A DNA stretch of 64,000 nt from Gillisia limnaea DSM 15749 (GCF_000243235.1 NZ_JH594605.1:252660-316659); one strand, 5' to 3'; shown: positions 42,565-51,956, counted from the stretch's first letter. Notes: generated from the sequence alone by a model not told the origin. Numbers and translations: made by a program.

Positions 42565-43677
42565 ATGAAAATCCTTCATTTATCGGCAGTACATAGTTGG
42601 GGAGGCGGCGAAAAACAAATTGAATTGCTGTGCGAAGAATTTCAAACCGGTTTTCCAGAAGTAGAAAATATTATTCTTTGTGTTGAGGAAGGATTATTTC
42701 ATAGAAAATTGAAAAACACTAACATAAATTTCAAAACTGCCCCGCTAAAATTTAATTTAGATCTTCGGTATAGCTTGAGAATTATTAGTTTTTGTAAAAA
42801 AAAGCAAATAGATCTTATACATATTCATGATCCGAAAGCACTTTCCCTAGCGGTTATAGCGGATAAATTTTACAATTTACCCTTAATGGTATTTAGTAAA
42901 AAAACGACCTTTCCTATTAAAAACCGGAAACAAACACTTTTTAAATATAACTATCCAAAATTAAAACGCATTTTATGTGTCTCAAATAGGACCAAAGAGA
43001 TTACGGCAGAAACGCTAAAAAATTATGACCGGTTAAAAACAATTTATCACGGTATTAGTCTGATAAAGCAACAAAATATTACTACAAAAATCGATCTTCG
43101 AAAGAAACTTGGGCTTGGTAAAGATGTTATTCTAGTAGGAAATATTGGAAACCATATTCCCGCAAAAGATCTGACTACTTTTATCAAAACTGCTAAAAAA
43201 GTAATTCAGCAGCAAGAAAAGCTGAAATTTCATTTTGTTCAAATTGGCCAATTTACATCTGAGACCCCTAATTTACTTAAACAAGTAAACACTAATAATT
43301 TAGAAAAAGATATCAGCTTTTTAGGATTTATGGAAAATGCATCGGCCGTAATTCCGCAATTAGAAGTTTTACTCTTAACCTCAAATTCAGAAGGCGTACC
43401 AAACGTAATTTTCGAAGCATTCTATCATAAAACTCCAGTAATTACGACTAATGTGGGCGGAATTTCCGAAATTGTGACCCATATGGAAAATGGGCTTTTA
43501 ACTGAAGCTTTTGATGCTAAAAAATTAGCAGAACAAATCCTCTTTTTACAGAAAAATCAGGAACTAATACCTCGTTTTACAGAAAACGGTCATAAAAAAG
43601 TGGTAGAACATTTTACAACTAAACAGATGGCAACAAAAACATTACAAGAATATAAATTAGTTCTCAATGGAAAATAA
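42565..43677 (+). CDS. Glycosyltransferase family 4
   Basis: A 370-residue GT-B retaining glycosyltransferase. N-terminal domain: LHLSAVHSWGGGEKQIELL and IHIHDPKAL. The C-terminal domain has VGNIGNHIPAKDL, the donor-binding SNSEGVPNVIFEAFYHKTPVITTNVGG (E-x7-E motif) and ENGLL. The donor sugar is not predictable. Its last 11 bases overlap the tsaC start, tying it to a housekeeping operon although its function belongs to the glycan block. Confidence 0.9.
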   Translation: MKILHLSAVHSWGGGEKQIELLCEEFQTGFPEVENIILCVEEGLFHRKLKNTNINFKTAPLKFNLDLRYSLRIISFCKKKQIDLIHIHDPKALSLAVIADKFYNLPLMVFSKKTTFPIKNRKQTLFKYNYPKLKRILCVSNRTKEITAETLKNYDRLKTIYHGISLIKQQNITTKIDLRKKLGLGKDVILVGNIGNHIPAKDLTTFIKTAKKVIQQQEKLKFHFVQIGQFTSETPNLLKQVNTNNLEKDISFLGFMENASAVIPQLEVLLLTSNSEGVPNVIFEAFYHKTPVITTNVGGISEIVTHMENGLLTEAFDAKKLAEQILFLQKNQELIPRFTENGHKKVVEHFTTKQMATKTLQEYKLVLNGK

Positions 43678-44239
43678 TATAAAACAGGAAATAGAAAACA
43701 CCCTTGAAGTTTTAAAAAAAGGAGGGATCATTTTATATCCAACGGATACAGTTTGGGGAATTGGTTGCGATGCTACCAACCCACAAGCAGTGGAACGGAT
43801 ATATAAATTAAAAAAACGAGCCGATAGCAAAGCGATGATCTGTCTTGTGAACAGCGTAAAAATGCTGGAACAGTTTGTAGATAAGGTTCCGGATCCCGCA
43901 TATGATGTTATTGATCATTCCAATAAACCAACAACCATTATTTATGATAACCCAATTCGGGTGGCAAATAATCTGGTTGCTGAAGATGAAACTCTGGCTA
44001 TACGCGTGGTGAAGGAAAAGTTTTGTGAACAACTTATCTACAAATTAAGAAAACCCCTGGTTTCGACTTCTGCAAATATCAGTGGGGAACCTACCCCAAA
44101 ATCTTTTGCTCAAATAGCTCCGGAAATTTTAAAAGGTGTAGACTATATAGTAAATTTGTATCATTCAAAAATATCAGATAAACCTTCGTCCATAATTAAA
44201 ATTGGGAACGATAGAACTGTAAAAGTGATACGCAAATAA
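43667..44239 (+). CDS. tsaC: L-threonylcarbamoyladenylate synthase (TsaC/Sua5 family)
   Basis: A 190-residue YrdC-fold enzyme making threonylcarbamoyl-AMP from threonine, bicarbonate and ATP for tRNA t6A. Conserved blocks: ILYPTDTVWGIGCDA, KLKKRADSKAMICLV (Lys/Arg/Ser/Lys signature), TTIIYD and LVSTSANISGEPTPKSF. It has the YrdC domain only, so it is TsaC-like rather than Sua5-like. It starts inside the GT4 gene and is followed after 3 bases by the CCA-adding gene, so the tRNA-modification and tRNA-maturation genes are co-transcribed. Confidence 0.93.
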   Translation: MENNIKQEIENTLEVLKKGGIILYPTDTVWGIGCDATNPQAVERIYKLKKRADSKAMICLVNSVKMLEQFVDKVPDPAYDVIDHSNKPTTIIYDNPIRVANNLVAEDETLAIRVVKEKFCEQLIYKLRKPLVSTSANISGEPTPKSFAQIAPEILKGVDYIVNLYHSKISDKPSSIIKIGNDRTVKVIRK

Positions 44240-44242
44240 GAC

Positions 44243-45667
44243 ATGCCCAAAAACAAGAATTTCAGCAAAGCACTCAAACCTGAAATATTTAAAATTATAT
44301 CCTGCGCCACCGAAGAATTAGGCCTCGAGAGTTATGTGATAGGTGGGTTTGTAAGAGATCATATCTTACAGCGTGGAGATCCAAAAGACATCGATATTGT
44401 TGCTGTAGGAAGCGGAATTGTGCTGGCAAAAAAAGTTTCTGAATTACTGCCCCATCAACCAAAAGTTCAGATTTTCAAAAATTACGGAACCGCTATGTTG
44501 CGGGCTTTTGATATGGAGATCGAATTTGTGGGAGCCCGTACCGAAAGTTATAATGAAGATAGCCGAAATCCCATGGTGGAAAATGGTTCCCTGGAAGATG
44601 ATCAAAACCGTAGAGATTTCACTATTAATGCCCTTGCTTTAAGTTTAAATGAAAAAAATTTTGGAGAGCTTATAGATCCTTTTGACGGCCTGGGAGATCT
44701 TGAATCACAACTGATTAAAACCCCTCTGGATCCGGATATAACCTACTCTGATGATCCTTTGCGCATGCTTCGCGCTATAAGGTTTGCAACTCAATTGGGT
44801 TTTAAAATTGAAACTCAATCCATGGAAGCGATTTCCAGGAACAACGAGCGCATTAAAATAATTTCCGGAGAACGTATTGTAGATGAACTTCATAAAATAT
44901 TGCTTTCTAAGAAACCTTCAAAAGGGTTTAGCCTTTTGCATAAAACAGGCTTACTTCAGCTTATTTTACCTGAATTAACCGCCCTGGAAGGAATTGAAGA
45001 AATCGAAGGTCAGCGACATAAAGACAATTTTTGGCATACACTGGAAGTAGTGGATAACATTTCCAATAACACCGATGATCTCTGGTTACGCTGGGCGGCT
45101 CTTTTACACGATATTGGAAAGGCGCCTACCAAGAAATTCCATAAGAAAATAGGCTGGACCTTCCATGGACACGAATTTATAGGAGCTAAAATGGTTTTTA
45201 AACTTTTTAAACGCCTACGGATGCCATTGAATGAGAAGATGAAATACGTTCAAAAACTCGTATTGATGAGTTCCAGACCTATTGTGATAGCCGATGAAAA
45301 TGTTACAGATTCTGCTGTGCGTAGGTTGGTATTTGATGCGGGGGACGAGATTGAAGATCTAATGACACTTTGTGAAGCAGACATCACAACAAAAAATCCG
45401 AAAAAATTTAAAAAATACCATAATAACTTTCAGAAAGTAAGGGAGAAAATTAAAGAAGTTGAAGAACGGGATCATGTTCGAAATTTCCAGCCACCTGTTA
45501 CAGGGGAAGAAATAATGAAGACCTTCCACCTGAAACCATCCAGAGAAATAGGAATTATTAAAGATGCTATAAAAGAGGCTATTCTGGAAGGGGAAATTCC
45601 TAATGAATATGAAGCAGCCAGGAATTTCATGCTTAAAAAAGGCAAAGAAATAGGCTTAAAAACTTAA
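44243..45667 (+). CDS. CCA tRNA nucleotidyltransferase with HD domain
   Basis: A 474-residue class II polymerase-beta-type enzyme. Head domain: [15 protein letters not shown] with the GG...R motif and KDIDIVAVG with the DxD metal site. Next come [13 protein letters not shown], the nucleotide-selecting [13 protein letters not shown], and then helical neck and body. The C-terminal part carries an HD phosphohydrolase motif, [24 protein letters not shown]. It adds or repairs the 3' CCA of tRNA; since A-only and CC-only variants exist, the exact activity is inferred. Three bases after tsaC. Confidence 0.92.
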   Translation: MPKNKNFSKALKPEIFKIISCATEELGLESYVIGGFVRDHILQRGDPKDIDIVAVGSGIVLAKKVSELLPHQPKVQIFKNYGTAMLRAFDMEIEFVGARTESYNEDSRNPMVENGSLEDDQNRRDFTINALALSLNEKNFGELIDPFDGLGDLESQLIKTPLDPDITYSDDPLRMLRAIRFATQLGFKIETQSMEAISRNNERIKIISGERIVDELHKILLSKKPSKGFSLLHKTGLLQLILPELTALEGIEEIEGQRHKDNFWHTLEVVDNISNNTDDLWLRWAALLHDIGKAPTKKFHKKIGWTFHGHEFIGAKMVFKLFKRLRMPLNEKMKYVQKLVLMSSRPIVIADENVTDSAVRRLVFDAGDEIEDLMTLCEADITTKNPKKFKKYHNNFQKVREKIKEVEERDHVRNFQPPVTGEEIMKTFHLKPSREIGIIKDAIKEAILEGEIPNEYEAARNFMLKKGKEIGLKT

Positions 45668-45769
45668 AATACATAGACCTGAATAAATAAAGATTGGATC
45701 AAAATGAAAATAGCTTTTAAACGTTTGTTAATCTTGATTTTTCCGGTAAGGTTTAGAAATTAGAAGGAC

Positions 45770-45777
45770 TAAATTTG
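45770..45777 (+). promoter_or_regulatory. Possible -7 element for ctaA
   Basis: TAAATTTG matches TAnnTTTG and ends 4 bases before ATG 45782. The nearest TTG (45734-45736) is too far away. Confidence 0.3.
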
Positions 45778-45781
45778 CGCT

Positions 45782-46804
45782 ATGAAAAGAGACCTAAAAC
45801 CTGTTGCAATCTGGCTTCTCACTGGATGTTTTCTTATTTTTATAATGGTGGTAGTGGGAGGGATAACCCGGCTCACAAATTCCGGACTTTCTATGACCGA
45901 TTGGCATCTGGTAACCGAAGTAATTCCACCAATTACGCACACGCAATGGGAAGCGGCTTTTGAAGAATATAAAAAATATCCGGAATATCAGAAGATCAAT
46001 ATTCATTTTGATTTCACACTTGAAGATTATCAGCAAATCTATTTCTGGGAATGGTTTCATCGATTACTTGGCAGACTGTTAGGGATTGTATTTATTGTTC
46101 CTTTCATTTATTTCCTGATAACGAAAAAGATTAGCGGAGAAGTCCTAAAAAAATGTATTGCTCTTTTATTCCTGGGAGGATTCCAAGGATTTTTGGGCTG
46201 GTATATGGTAAAAAGTGGCTTGATTGATCAACCGGATGTGAGTCATTACAGGCTCGCCATGCATCTTACCACCGCATTCATAACCTTTGCTTTTACCCTT
46301 TGGGTAGCATTGGATATTATGTATCCAGCTAAAAAAATCATAAAAACCGGTTTCCGAAATTTAATAAGGTTTACCCTGGTGATTTTGTTGATACAGATTG
46401 TTTGGGGAGCATTTGTGGCAGGTTTAAATGCAGGTTTAATACATAATACCTGGCCATTGATGAATGAAGGTAAACTCATACATGAAACGGTATACATAGA
46501 ACAATCGCCACTATGGAGGAATTTTGTAGAAGGAAAAAGTGGCGTACAGTTTGTGCATCGATACCTGGCTTACGTCGTGGTAGCGCTTATAGGTTTAATT
46601 TGGTTAAAAAGTTGGAAATTAGATCTTACCGGCCCGCAAACCACCGGAATTAGCGCACTGGTAATTTTAGTCGTTGTACAATTTGTTTTGGGAGTTTTTA
46701 CCCTTATTTTTGCCGTACCGCTTTGGTTGGGAATTTTGCACCAGGTAGGAGCATTTTTCCTTCTTGCCGCAATTACATTTACCCTGCATAGATTTAGCCG
46801 ATAA
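45782..46804 (+). CDS. ctaA: Heme A synthase (COX15/CtaA family)
   Basis: A 340-residue polytopic membrane enzyme that oxidises heme O to heme A for aa3-type cytochrome oxidase. Hydrophobic segments fall at about 10-30, 93-115, 128-145, 163-185, 200-220, 250-270, 282-305 and 312-335. Heme-ligand histidines are in EWFHRLLGR, HLTTAFITFAF, FVHRYLAYV and ILHQVGAFF. The NSGLSMTDWHLVTEVIPP loop is family-typical. It implies an aerobic respiratory chain. It follows the CCA gene by 114 bases and has its own promoter-like box. Confidence 0.93.
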   Translation: MKRDLKPVAIWLLTGCFLIFIMVVVGGITRLTNSGLSMTDWHLVTEVIPPITHTQWEAAFEEYKKYPEYQKINIHFDFTLEDYQQIYFWEWFHRLLGRLLGIVFIVPFIYFLITKKISGEVLKKCIALLFLGGFQGFLGWYMVKSGLIDQPDVSHYRLAMHLTTAFITFAFTLWVALDIMYPAKKIIKTGFRNLIRFTLVILLIQIVWGAFVAGLNAGLIHNTWPLMNEGKLIHETVYIEQSPLWRNFVEGKSGVQFVHRYLAYVVVALIGLIWLKSWKLDLTGPQTTGISALVILVVVQFVLGVFTLIFAVPLWLGILHQVGAFFLLAAITFTLHRFSR

Positions 46805-46968
46805 ATGTTATAAACTATAGTTACTATAAAATCAATTTTCCCACAACAATTGCGGGAAATAGGTAAAATAAAGAAAAATCCAAAATTTGGATGAAATCCC
46901 ATCCGTAAAAAAAATGAGGATATCAGCGTATTAAACCCACTAGTGGGATCAAAAATAAAAAACATAGA

Positions 46969-47478
46969 ATGATTTATAGATTCAGGATAATATTAGATAC
47001 TCATGAGGATGTTTTCCGGGACATTGAAATTGAAGAAGAAGCAACTTTAGAAGATTTTCATAATGCTATTATCAATGCCTTCGGATTTGATGGCAATGAA
47101 ATGGCCTCTTTCTATTTAAGCGATGGAGATTGGAATCAGGGAGAAGAGATCTCACAATTTGATCTTAGCGAAGGTGCCGATTCTATCCGGTTGATGAATG
47201 AAACTTCCCTGGATTCGGTAGTTTCTGAATCGCAAACCAAGTTGATTTATGTGTACGACTTTCTTAGCATGTGGACATTTCTTATTGAACTGGGAGAAAT
47301 TGCAGAACCGGAACCGGGACGAGATTACCCCAATTTAATGTTCGTTCACGGCCAAATTCCACTGGAAGCGCCAGACAAGGAGTTTATTGCTGAAAAAGAC
47401 GAATTTGCAGAGGATATGGATTCAGATTTTGATTTAGAGGATTACGACGATCTTCCCTTTGATGAAAACTGGAATTAA
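46969..47478 (+). CDS. Plasmid pRiA4b ORF-3-like (IS1096 TnpR-type) protein
   Basis: A 169-residue protein of the family named after plasmid pRiA4b ORF-3, which shows a core of YRFRIILDTHEDVFRDIEIEEEATLEDFHNAIINAFGFD, then ASFYLSD and a long very acidic C-terminus (AEDMDSDFDLEDYDDLPFDENW). Despite the family's mobile-element name, chromosomal flavobacterial copies are common and their role is unknown. No transposase is nearby, so I would not treat it as part of an insertion sequence. REP-like repeats directly follow it. Confidence 0.75.
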   Translation: MIYRFRIILDTHEDVFRDIEIEEEATLEDFHNAIINAFGFDGNEMASFYLSDGDWNQGEEISQFDLSEGADSIRLMNETSLDSVVSESQTKLIYVYDFLSMWTFLIELGEIAEPEPGRDYPNLMFVHGQIPLEAPDKEFIAEKDEFAEDMDSDFDLEDYDDLPFDENWN

Positions 47479-47484
47479 CCCTTC

Positions 47485-47533
47485 GGCTGCGCTCAGGGTG
47501 ACAATCACTTAGGCTGTGCTCAGGGTGACAATC
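47485..47533 (+). repeat. Two tandem copies of a 22-base GC-rich repeat
   Basis: Copy 1 at 47485-47506 and copy 2 at 47512-47533 (GCTCAGGGTGACAATC core) differ at one position; a degenerate third piece with GTGCGCTGAGG lies at about 47540. Similar strings occur inside the mobile element near 33.7-34.1 kb, so it appears to be a dispersed flavobacterial repeat. Confidence 0.65.
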
Positions 47534-47640
47534 CCTTCTCGTGCGCTGAGGATAAGGATTCGCTAATTGTTTTCCGTTCACTATCACCATTAAGTTTTAA
47601 TTTTTTTCTCAATTCTCATATCTCAATACTATTTTCTCAA

Positions 47641-48699
47641 ATGATCAACTTATATAACGCACAAATTGAATCGCTTTCAATTCACAGAGTTGGAAATAAA
47701 AGCCGCAATGAGACTATATTTCTTTCTGCCGAACCATTTCAATTAAACGATGAGATCACACCGCTTATCAAGGAATATTTCTTAAAACCTTTCCGGGAAA
47801 AAGAGGAAAATTATTATCAGTTTTTTCACGAAACAGACCTGGAGTTTAATGAACTTTTTAATTTAACCAATAAAATTTTTGATCAGCCGGAAGATATTCA
47901 TGAGGTTTCTAAAAAAATAAATACGTTATTATTCGAGCAATCCTCCCATCCCCACATCAAAAGTGGGGAAGTGTATGTGGTGTATTTTGAAAATATGTTG
48001 TTGGATAACGAGAAAGTTCCGGCAATAGGAATATTCAAATCTGAATTAAAACAGGATTTCCTTCAGTTTCAGGAAAAGGGAAGCACGCTGGAAATGATTA
48101 TTCAGCAGGGGATCAATATTCAGAAACTTGATAAAGGAGCGCTTATATTCAATAAAAACAGAGAGGAAGGGTATAAAATCCTTTCTGTAGATTCAAATAA
48201 ATACGATACCAAATACTGGCTTGAAAACTTTTTAGGAGTTGATGTGCTGGCCGACAATAATTTCTACACCAAGAAGTATTTAAAATTTTGCCAGAATTTT
48301 GCCAAGGACGTGGTTTTACCTGCTGAAGACAAGAAAGAAGAGGTGATGTTTATGAACCGAAGTGTGGATTATTTCGCGAAAAATGACGATTTTGAAGAAA
48401 CCGCTTTTATGAACTCTGTGATCGATAATCCAGATTTAATCCCGGAATTCAAAAATTACAAAACAGATAAAGGACAAAAATATAAAATCGAAGATCTTAC
48501 CTCCTTCCCTATCGCGAACACCGCGGTTACAGCCGCCAGAAAAACAATTAAGAACACCATCAATCTGGATACCCATATCCAGATAAGGTTGGATTTTATC
48601 AATCCGGAATCGGCTGAGAAATTTGTGGAAAAAGGCTGGGATGAAGAAAAACAAATGTATTACTACCTGGTTTATTTCAATAAGGAAGAAAAGAGCTAA
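47641..48699 (+). CDS. Nucleoid-associated protein (NdpA/YejK family)
   Basis: A 352-residue cytosolic protein of the nucleoid-associated NdpA/YejK family, seen from the opening LYNAQIESLSIHRVGNKSRNE, the central VYVVYFENMLLDNEKVPAIGIFKSE and HIQIRLDFINPESAEKFVEKGWDEEK. Family members bind nucleoid DNA, but their detailed role is unclear. ATG 47641 follows an A/T-rich leader after the REP repeats. A GC-rich repeat block follows the stop. Confidence 0.8.
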   Translation: MINLYNAQIESLSIHRVGNKSRNETIFLSAEPFQLNDEITPLIKEYFLKPFREKEENYYQFFHETDLEFNELFNLTNKIFDQPEDIHEVSKKINTLLFEQSSHPHIKSGEVYVVYFENMLLDNEKVPAIGIFKSELKQDFLQFQEKGSTLEMIIQQGINIQKLDKGALIFNKNREEGYKILSVDSNKYDTKYWLENFLGVDVLADNNFYTKKYLKFCQNFAKDVVLPAEDKKEEVMFMNRSVDYFAKNDDFEETAFMNSVIDNPDLIPEFKNYKTDKGQKYKIEDLTSFPIANTAVTAARKTIKNTINLDTHIQIRLDFINPESAEKFVEKGWDEEKQMYYYLVYFNKEEKS

Positions 48700-48706
48700 A
48701 TCATTT

Positions 48707-48830
48707 TGCCCCGGAGCGAACCCGCCCGAACGTTACAGGCAGGCTCACGGGTAAAGTGGACGGAAGAACTATTCGGAATTTCTTGAAATCCCGCACGAAT
48801 GGAACGGGCAGGCATCGGGGAATAAATCCA
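48707..48830 (+). repeat. GC-rich intergenic repeat block
   Basis: A 124-base stretch of unusual GC content with ends GCCCCGG and CGGGGAA in inverted orientation. The middle part (GGAAGAACTAT) is also found, inverted, at 59080-59164; the GGCATCGGGG end is found at 55432-55473. It fills the gap between two convergent genes. Confidence 0.65.
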
Positions 48831-48840
48831 GATAATTTAC

Positions 48841-49902
48841 TTAACGCAGACCTTTCGGATTTACATCTTCATAATTTCTTCTTACAAATTCAAGGGCTGT
48901 GCGCAATATTTGTCCCATAGTGCGAGCCCTTTTAAATTTCATATCCTTGGTAAAATCATAAAGATCTTTTCGCAATTGCCTAACATTTGCCTGAGTAGAC
49001 ACATGATCGTTTATCATACACCGTATTAGTTCTTTAAATCGGGTCCTGGCATTGATCATTCTTTTAGCCAGCAGTGAGCGTTCTTCCCTACGATACTGTT
49101 CTATGGAATCTGCCTGTAATTTATCTGAAACCAACTGTACCATTTTAAAGTTTTCTTTGAAAAACTGTGGCCTGTAAACTTTTAAATTTCCTTCATAACT
49201 TTGTTGATCGAAATCGATTGCACGAATGGTATAATCTACATGGTCAAAATCATGGGTTGGAATCACCACATAATTATAGGAGCGCATATCCCCCAGCAAT
49301 CGAACCATACATCGCTCATTGAATTTCACAAACTGTTTCGCTATTTGCGTTTTTGCACGTTCATCACAATGCGGCAATTCATCCTCCAAAAATACATCTC
49401 CCGGAATCCCGGCGATATGTTCCTCTATTAGGGTGTCTTTATAGACCAAAAAATTGATCCTGTGGGGAGAAAGTATATGCTCAATTTCCAGTCCGTAAAT
49501 TCGGGAAGCATCTGCCAGTTTTACATAGAAATAGGTGAAACTATCGTTTAAAATATTCCTGACTTTTATTCTGAAAGGTTTTGAATTTCCAAAAGTGCAA
49601 TAATCTATGGCGTCTATGTTTAAAGATTCCAGGGAGTCCATATTTCCATCAGAATGCAAAATGGTATACACATGTTTTAGGGATTCATCGATTTCTATTC
49701 TTTCAGAATCTGCATAATAACAGCGCACCCAAAGCGTATCTTCGTCATGCTGGTCATAGACCGCAATACAGCCGGAAAAGCGAAGTAAATCATCGTAAAA
49801 TACCGGAATCTTAGTGTTCCTATTGTATCTGGCGAGGTAACTGTTAAATCTATCGTTTATAGGAAAGGAAGGTTTTTTCCTGGACATTAACTTTTCTTCC
49901 AT
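48841..49902 (-). CDS. Conserved protein of unknown function with kinase-like motifs
   Basis: A 353-residue cytosolic protein; I do not recognise its family. An ATG at 49887 (MSRKKPSF) is an alternative start. The central region reads RCMVRLLGDMRSYNYVVIPTH, then YTIRAIDFDQQSYEG. The spacing of GD...N followed 20 or so residues later by IDFD recalls the catalytic loop and metal-binding D-x-D of protein-kinase-like folds, and IAGIPGDVF upstream could match an active-site loop. This is inference from pattern only. The C-terminus is helical and basic. It is convergent with the nucleoid-protein gene and divergent from the ABC exporter. Confidence 0.55.
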   Translation of the reverse strand: MEEKLMSRKKPSFPINDRFNSYLARYNRNTKIPVFYDDLLRFSGCIAVYDQHDEDTLWVRCYYADSERIEIDESLKHVYTILHSDGNMDSLESLNIDAIDYCTFGNSKPFRIKVRNILNDSFTYFYVKLADASRIYGLEIEHILSPHRINFLVYKDTLIEEHIAGIPGDVFLEDELPHCDERAKTQIAKQFVKFNERCMVRLLGDMRSYNYVVIPTHDFDHVDYTIRAIDFDQQSYEGNLKVYRPQFFKENFKMVQLVSDKLQADSIEQYRREERSLLAKRMINARTRFKELIRCMINDHVSTQANVRQLRKDLYDFTKDMKFKRARTMGQILRTALEFVRRNYEDVNPKGLR

Positions 49903-49992
49903 GAACTGTTTTTTTCAAAAATACGGGTTCTAAATCACTTCTCCTGTAACAAAACGTTAACTTCGGCGTCACATGTTAAAACTAAGCATACC

Positions 49993-50895
49993 TTGGAGAC
50001 AATACTTACACTAAATAATCTCACCAAAAAATACGGCCCACTCACCGCGGTTAAAAATCTCTCCTTCACGATCCACAAAGGAAACGTATACGGAATATTA
50101 GGCCCCAATGGAAGTGGGAAATCCACAACCCTTGGAATGGTTTTAAATGTGGTGAATAAAACAAGTGGCGAATATCACTGGTTTGACGGAAAAGATTCCA
50201 CTCATGAGGCCTTAAAACAGGTAGGAGCAATAATAGAACATCCCAATTTCTATCCGTATATGACCGCCAGGCAAAATCTTGCTTTGGTGTGTAAGATAAA
50301 AGGAATTAATTCGCATAAAATTGAAGAAAAACTAGAAATTGTAGGCTTGCTGGACAGGAAGGACAGTAAATTCCGAACCTTTTCTTTAGGAATGAAACAG
50401 CGTCTTGCCATTGCTTCGGCCCTTTTAAACGATCCGGAAATCCTTATTCTGGATGAACCTACCAATGGACTGGATCCTCAGGGAATTCATCAAATTAGAG
50501 AAATAATAAGGCGAATTGCTTCTGAAGGTACTACTATTTTACTCGCATCCCATTTGCTGGATGAAGTTGAAAAAGTTTGTACCCACGTTGTGATCATCAG
50601 GAAAGGTGAAAAGCTTTATAGTGGAAGGGTGGACGAAATGAATGCAAGCCACGGATTTTTCGAATTAAGAGCTTCCAATTTACAAAAACTTGAGAGCATT
50701 TTAGTAAGTCATCCTTCCATTGGAAAAGTGACTAATTCTGAAGGTTTAGTTACCGCAATCCTTGAAGAGCCTATGGATGCAGAGACCATGAACTCCTTTC
50801 TTTTTGAAAACGGGATCGTGCTGTCTTATCTCAACAAGCGCAAAGAAAGTCTGGAAGAACAATTCCTACAATTAACCAACCAAACAAGTCACTAA
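49993..50895 (+). CDS. ABC transporter ATP-binding protein
   Basis: A 300-residue ABC ATPase: Walker A GPNGSGKST, Q-loop, signature FSLGMKQR, Walker B ILILDEPTNG and a switch His in LLASHLLDE. The C-terminal ~80 residues form the extension seen in multidrug/bacitracin-type exporters (LSYLNKRKESLEEQFLQL). It starts at a TTG (49993): the nearest upstream ATG (49973) is in another frame and METILTLNNLTKKYG is the expected N-terminus. It directly abuts the permease gene (50896), so the two form one exporter. Substrate unknown. Confidence 0.92.
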   Translation: METILTLNNLTKKYGPLTAVKNLSFTIHKGNVYGILGPNGSGKSTTLGMVLNVVNKTSGEYHWFDGKDSTHEALKQVGAIIEHPNFYPYMTARQNLALVCKIKGINSHKIEEKLEIVGLLDRKDSKFRTFSLGMKQRLAIASALLNDPEILILDEPTNGLDPQGIHQIREIIRRIASEGTTILLASHLLDEVEKVCTHVVIIRKGEKLYSGRVDEMNASHGFFELRASNLQKLESILVSHPSIGKVTNSEGLVTAILEEPMDAETMNSFLFENGIVLSYLNKRKESLEEQFLQLTNQTSH

Positions 50896-51732
50896 ATGTT
50901 TCGTTTACTAGATATTGAATTACATAAACTAAAATATAGCAGGTCTGCAAAGATTCTTACTATTACTTATTTTATCCTGATAACTTTCATTGCCCTTATC
51001 GCTTCCATAGAATTCGATTTGGGACAAATCCATTTCAGGTTGGCAGACCAGGGAATCTTTAATTTCCCTTTTATATGGCATTTCAACAGTTATATTGCGG
51101 CACTTTTAAAACTTTTCCTCGCCATTGTAATTGTATCCATGATGTCGAATGAATACAGCAACAGGACCTTAAAACAAAACCTTATTGACGGTTTAAGCAA
51201 GAAAGAATTTGTGCTTTCCAAGTTTCTTACGGTCGTGCTTTTTTCCATTATTTCAACCTTATTTCTCATTGTAGTTTCCCTGATACTTGGGTATTCATTT
51301 TCTGATTACACCGAATTTTCCATCGTTTTTTCAGATATGGAATATTTACTTGGCTATTTTATCAAACTTCTTGGATTCTTTTCCTTTTGTATGTTTATAG
51401 GGATCTTGATAAAACGATCGGCTTTTGCGCTGGGATTTCTTTTTATCTGGTGGGTATTAGAAAATATTGTAAACGGAATTCTCACCTGGAGAATTTTCCG
51501 CGACAGCGATATTGCTGACAATATAGTGCAGTTCTTTCCTCTGGCATCTATGAGCAATCTCGTGGTTGAACCTTTTTCACGGTTAAATTTCATTCAAACC
51601 GCTGCCTCACAAATCGGATCGGAATTAGATAAAGATTACGGCGTGCATTGGTACCAGCTTTTAATAGTTTTGGTATGGACGTTCCTTTTTGTGTTTTTAT
51701 CCTACAAGTTATTAAAAATAAGAGATTTATAA
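50896..51732 (+). CDS. ABC transporter permease
   Basis: A 278-residue membrane protein with about six hydrophobic segments (about 20-40, 62-84, 110-135, 150-178, 180-200, 248-272) of the ABC-2/BcrB-like type. MMSNEYSNRTLKQNLIDGLSKKEF is the family's intracellular segment between helices. It immediately follows the ATPase gene without a gap. No partner solute-binding protein, so it is an exporter or antibiotic-resistance-type transporter by family. Substrate unknown. Confidence 0.87.
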   Translation: MFRLLDIELHKLKYSRSAKILTITYFILITFIALIASIEFDLGQIHFRLADQGIFNFPFIWHFNSYIAALLKLFLAIVIVSMMSNEYSNRTLKQNLIDGLSKKEFVLSKFLTVVLFSIISTLFLIVVSLILGYSFSDYTEFSIVFSDMEYLLGYFIKLLGFFSFCMFIGILIKRSAFALGFLFIWWVLENIVNGILTWRIFRDSDIADNIVQFFPLASMSNLVVEPFSRLNFIQTAASQIGSELDKDYGVHWYQLLIVLVWTFLFVFLSYKLLKIRDL

Positions 51733-51903
51733 TTATTTAGGGGATTCCGGTTGTTGTCATTTGCGCACCACTTTACGCAACATTTTTGATGCTTTTTGGA
51801 CTAACTGTCTAACCTTCTATTCTGGTTTAGTAGGATTTTAGAGAACAGCAAAGAAATAAAATGTCACTTTACGTTAAAAAGATAACATTCAAAATATCCC
51901 TGG

Positions 51904-51934
51904 TTTGAATAGGCATGATAATTGCTTAATTTCG
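51904..51934 (+). promoter_or_regulatory. Predicted uvrB promoter
   Basis: TTTG at 51904-51907, a 19-base spacer and TAATTTCG at 51927-51934 (one mismatch to TAnnTTTG), 23 bases before the uvrB ATG. I see no LexA-type operator in the leader. Confidence 0.45.
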
Positions 51935-51956
51935 TGGTGCTAGCAAAAAGAAATTC

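Noticed and set aside
45704-45763. 19-codon frame beginning MKIAFKRLLIL before ctaA
   Set aside because: Too short, no conserved partner known to me, and it overlaps the promoter-like region of ctaA.
46830-46860. Imperfect TTTCCC/GGGAAA palindrome after ctaA as a terminator
   Set aside because: The stem is short, the centre self-pairs as CAATTG, and no T run follows.
46969-47478. pRiA4b ORF-3-like gene as evidence of an insertion sequence
   Set aside because: The family name recalls mobile elements, but no transposase or terminal repeats are seen around it.
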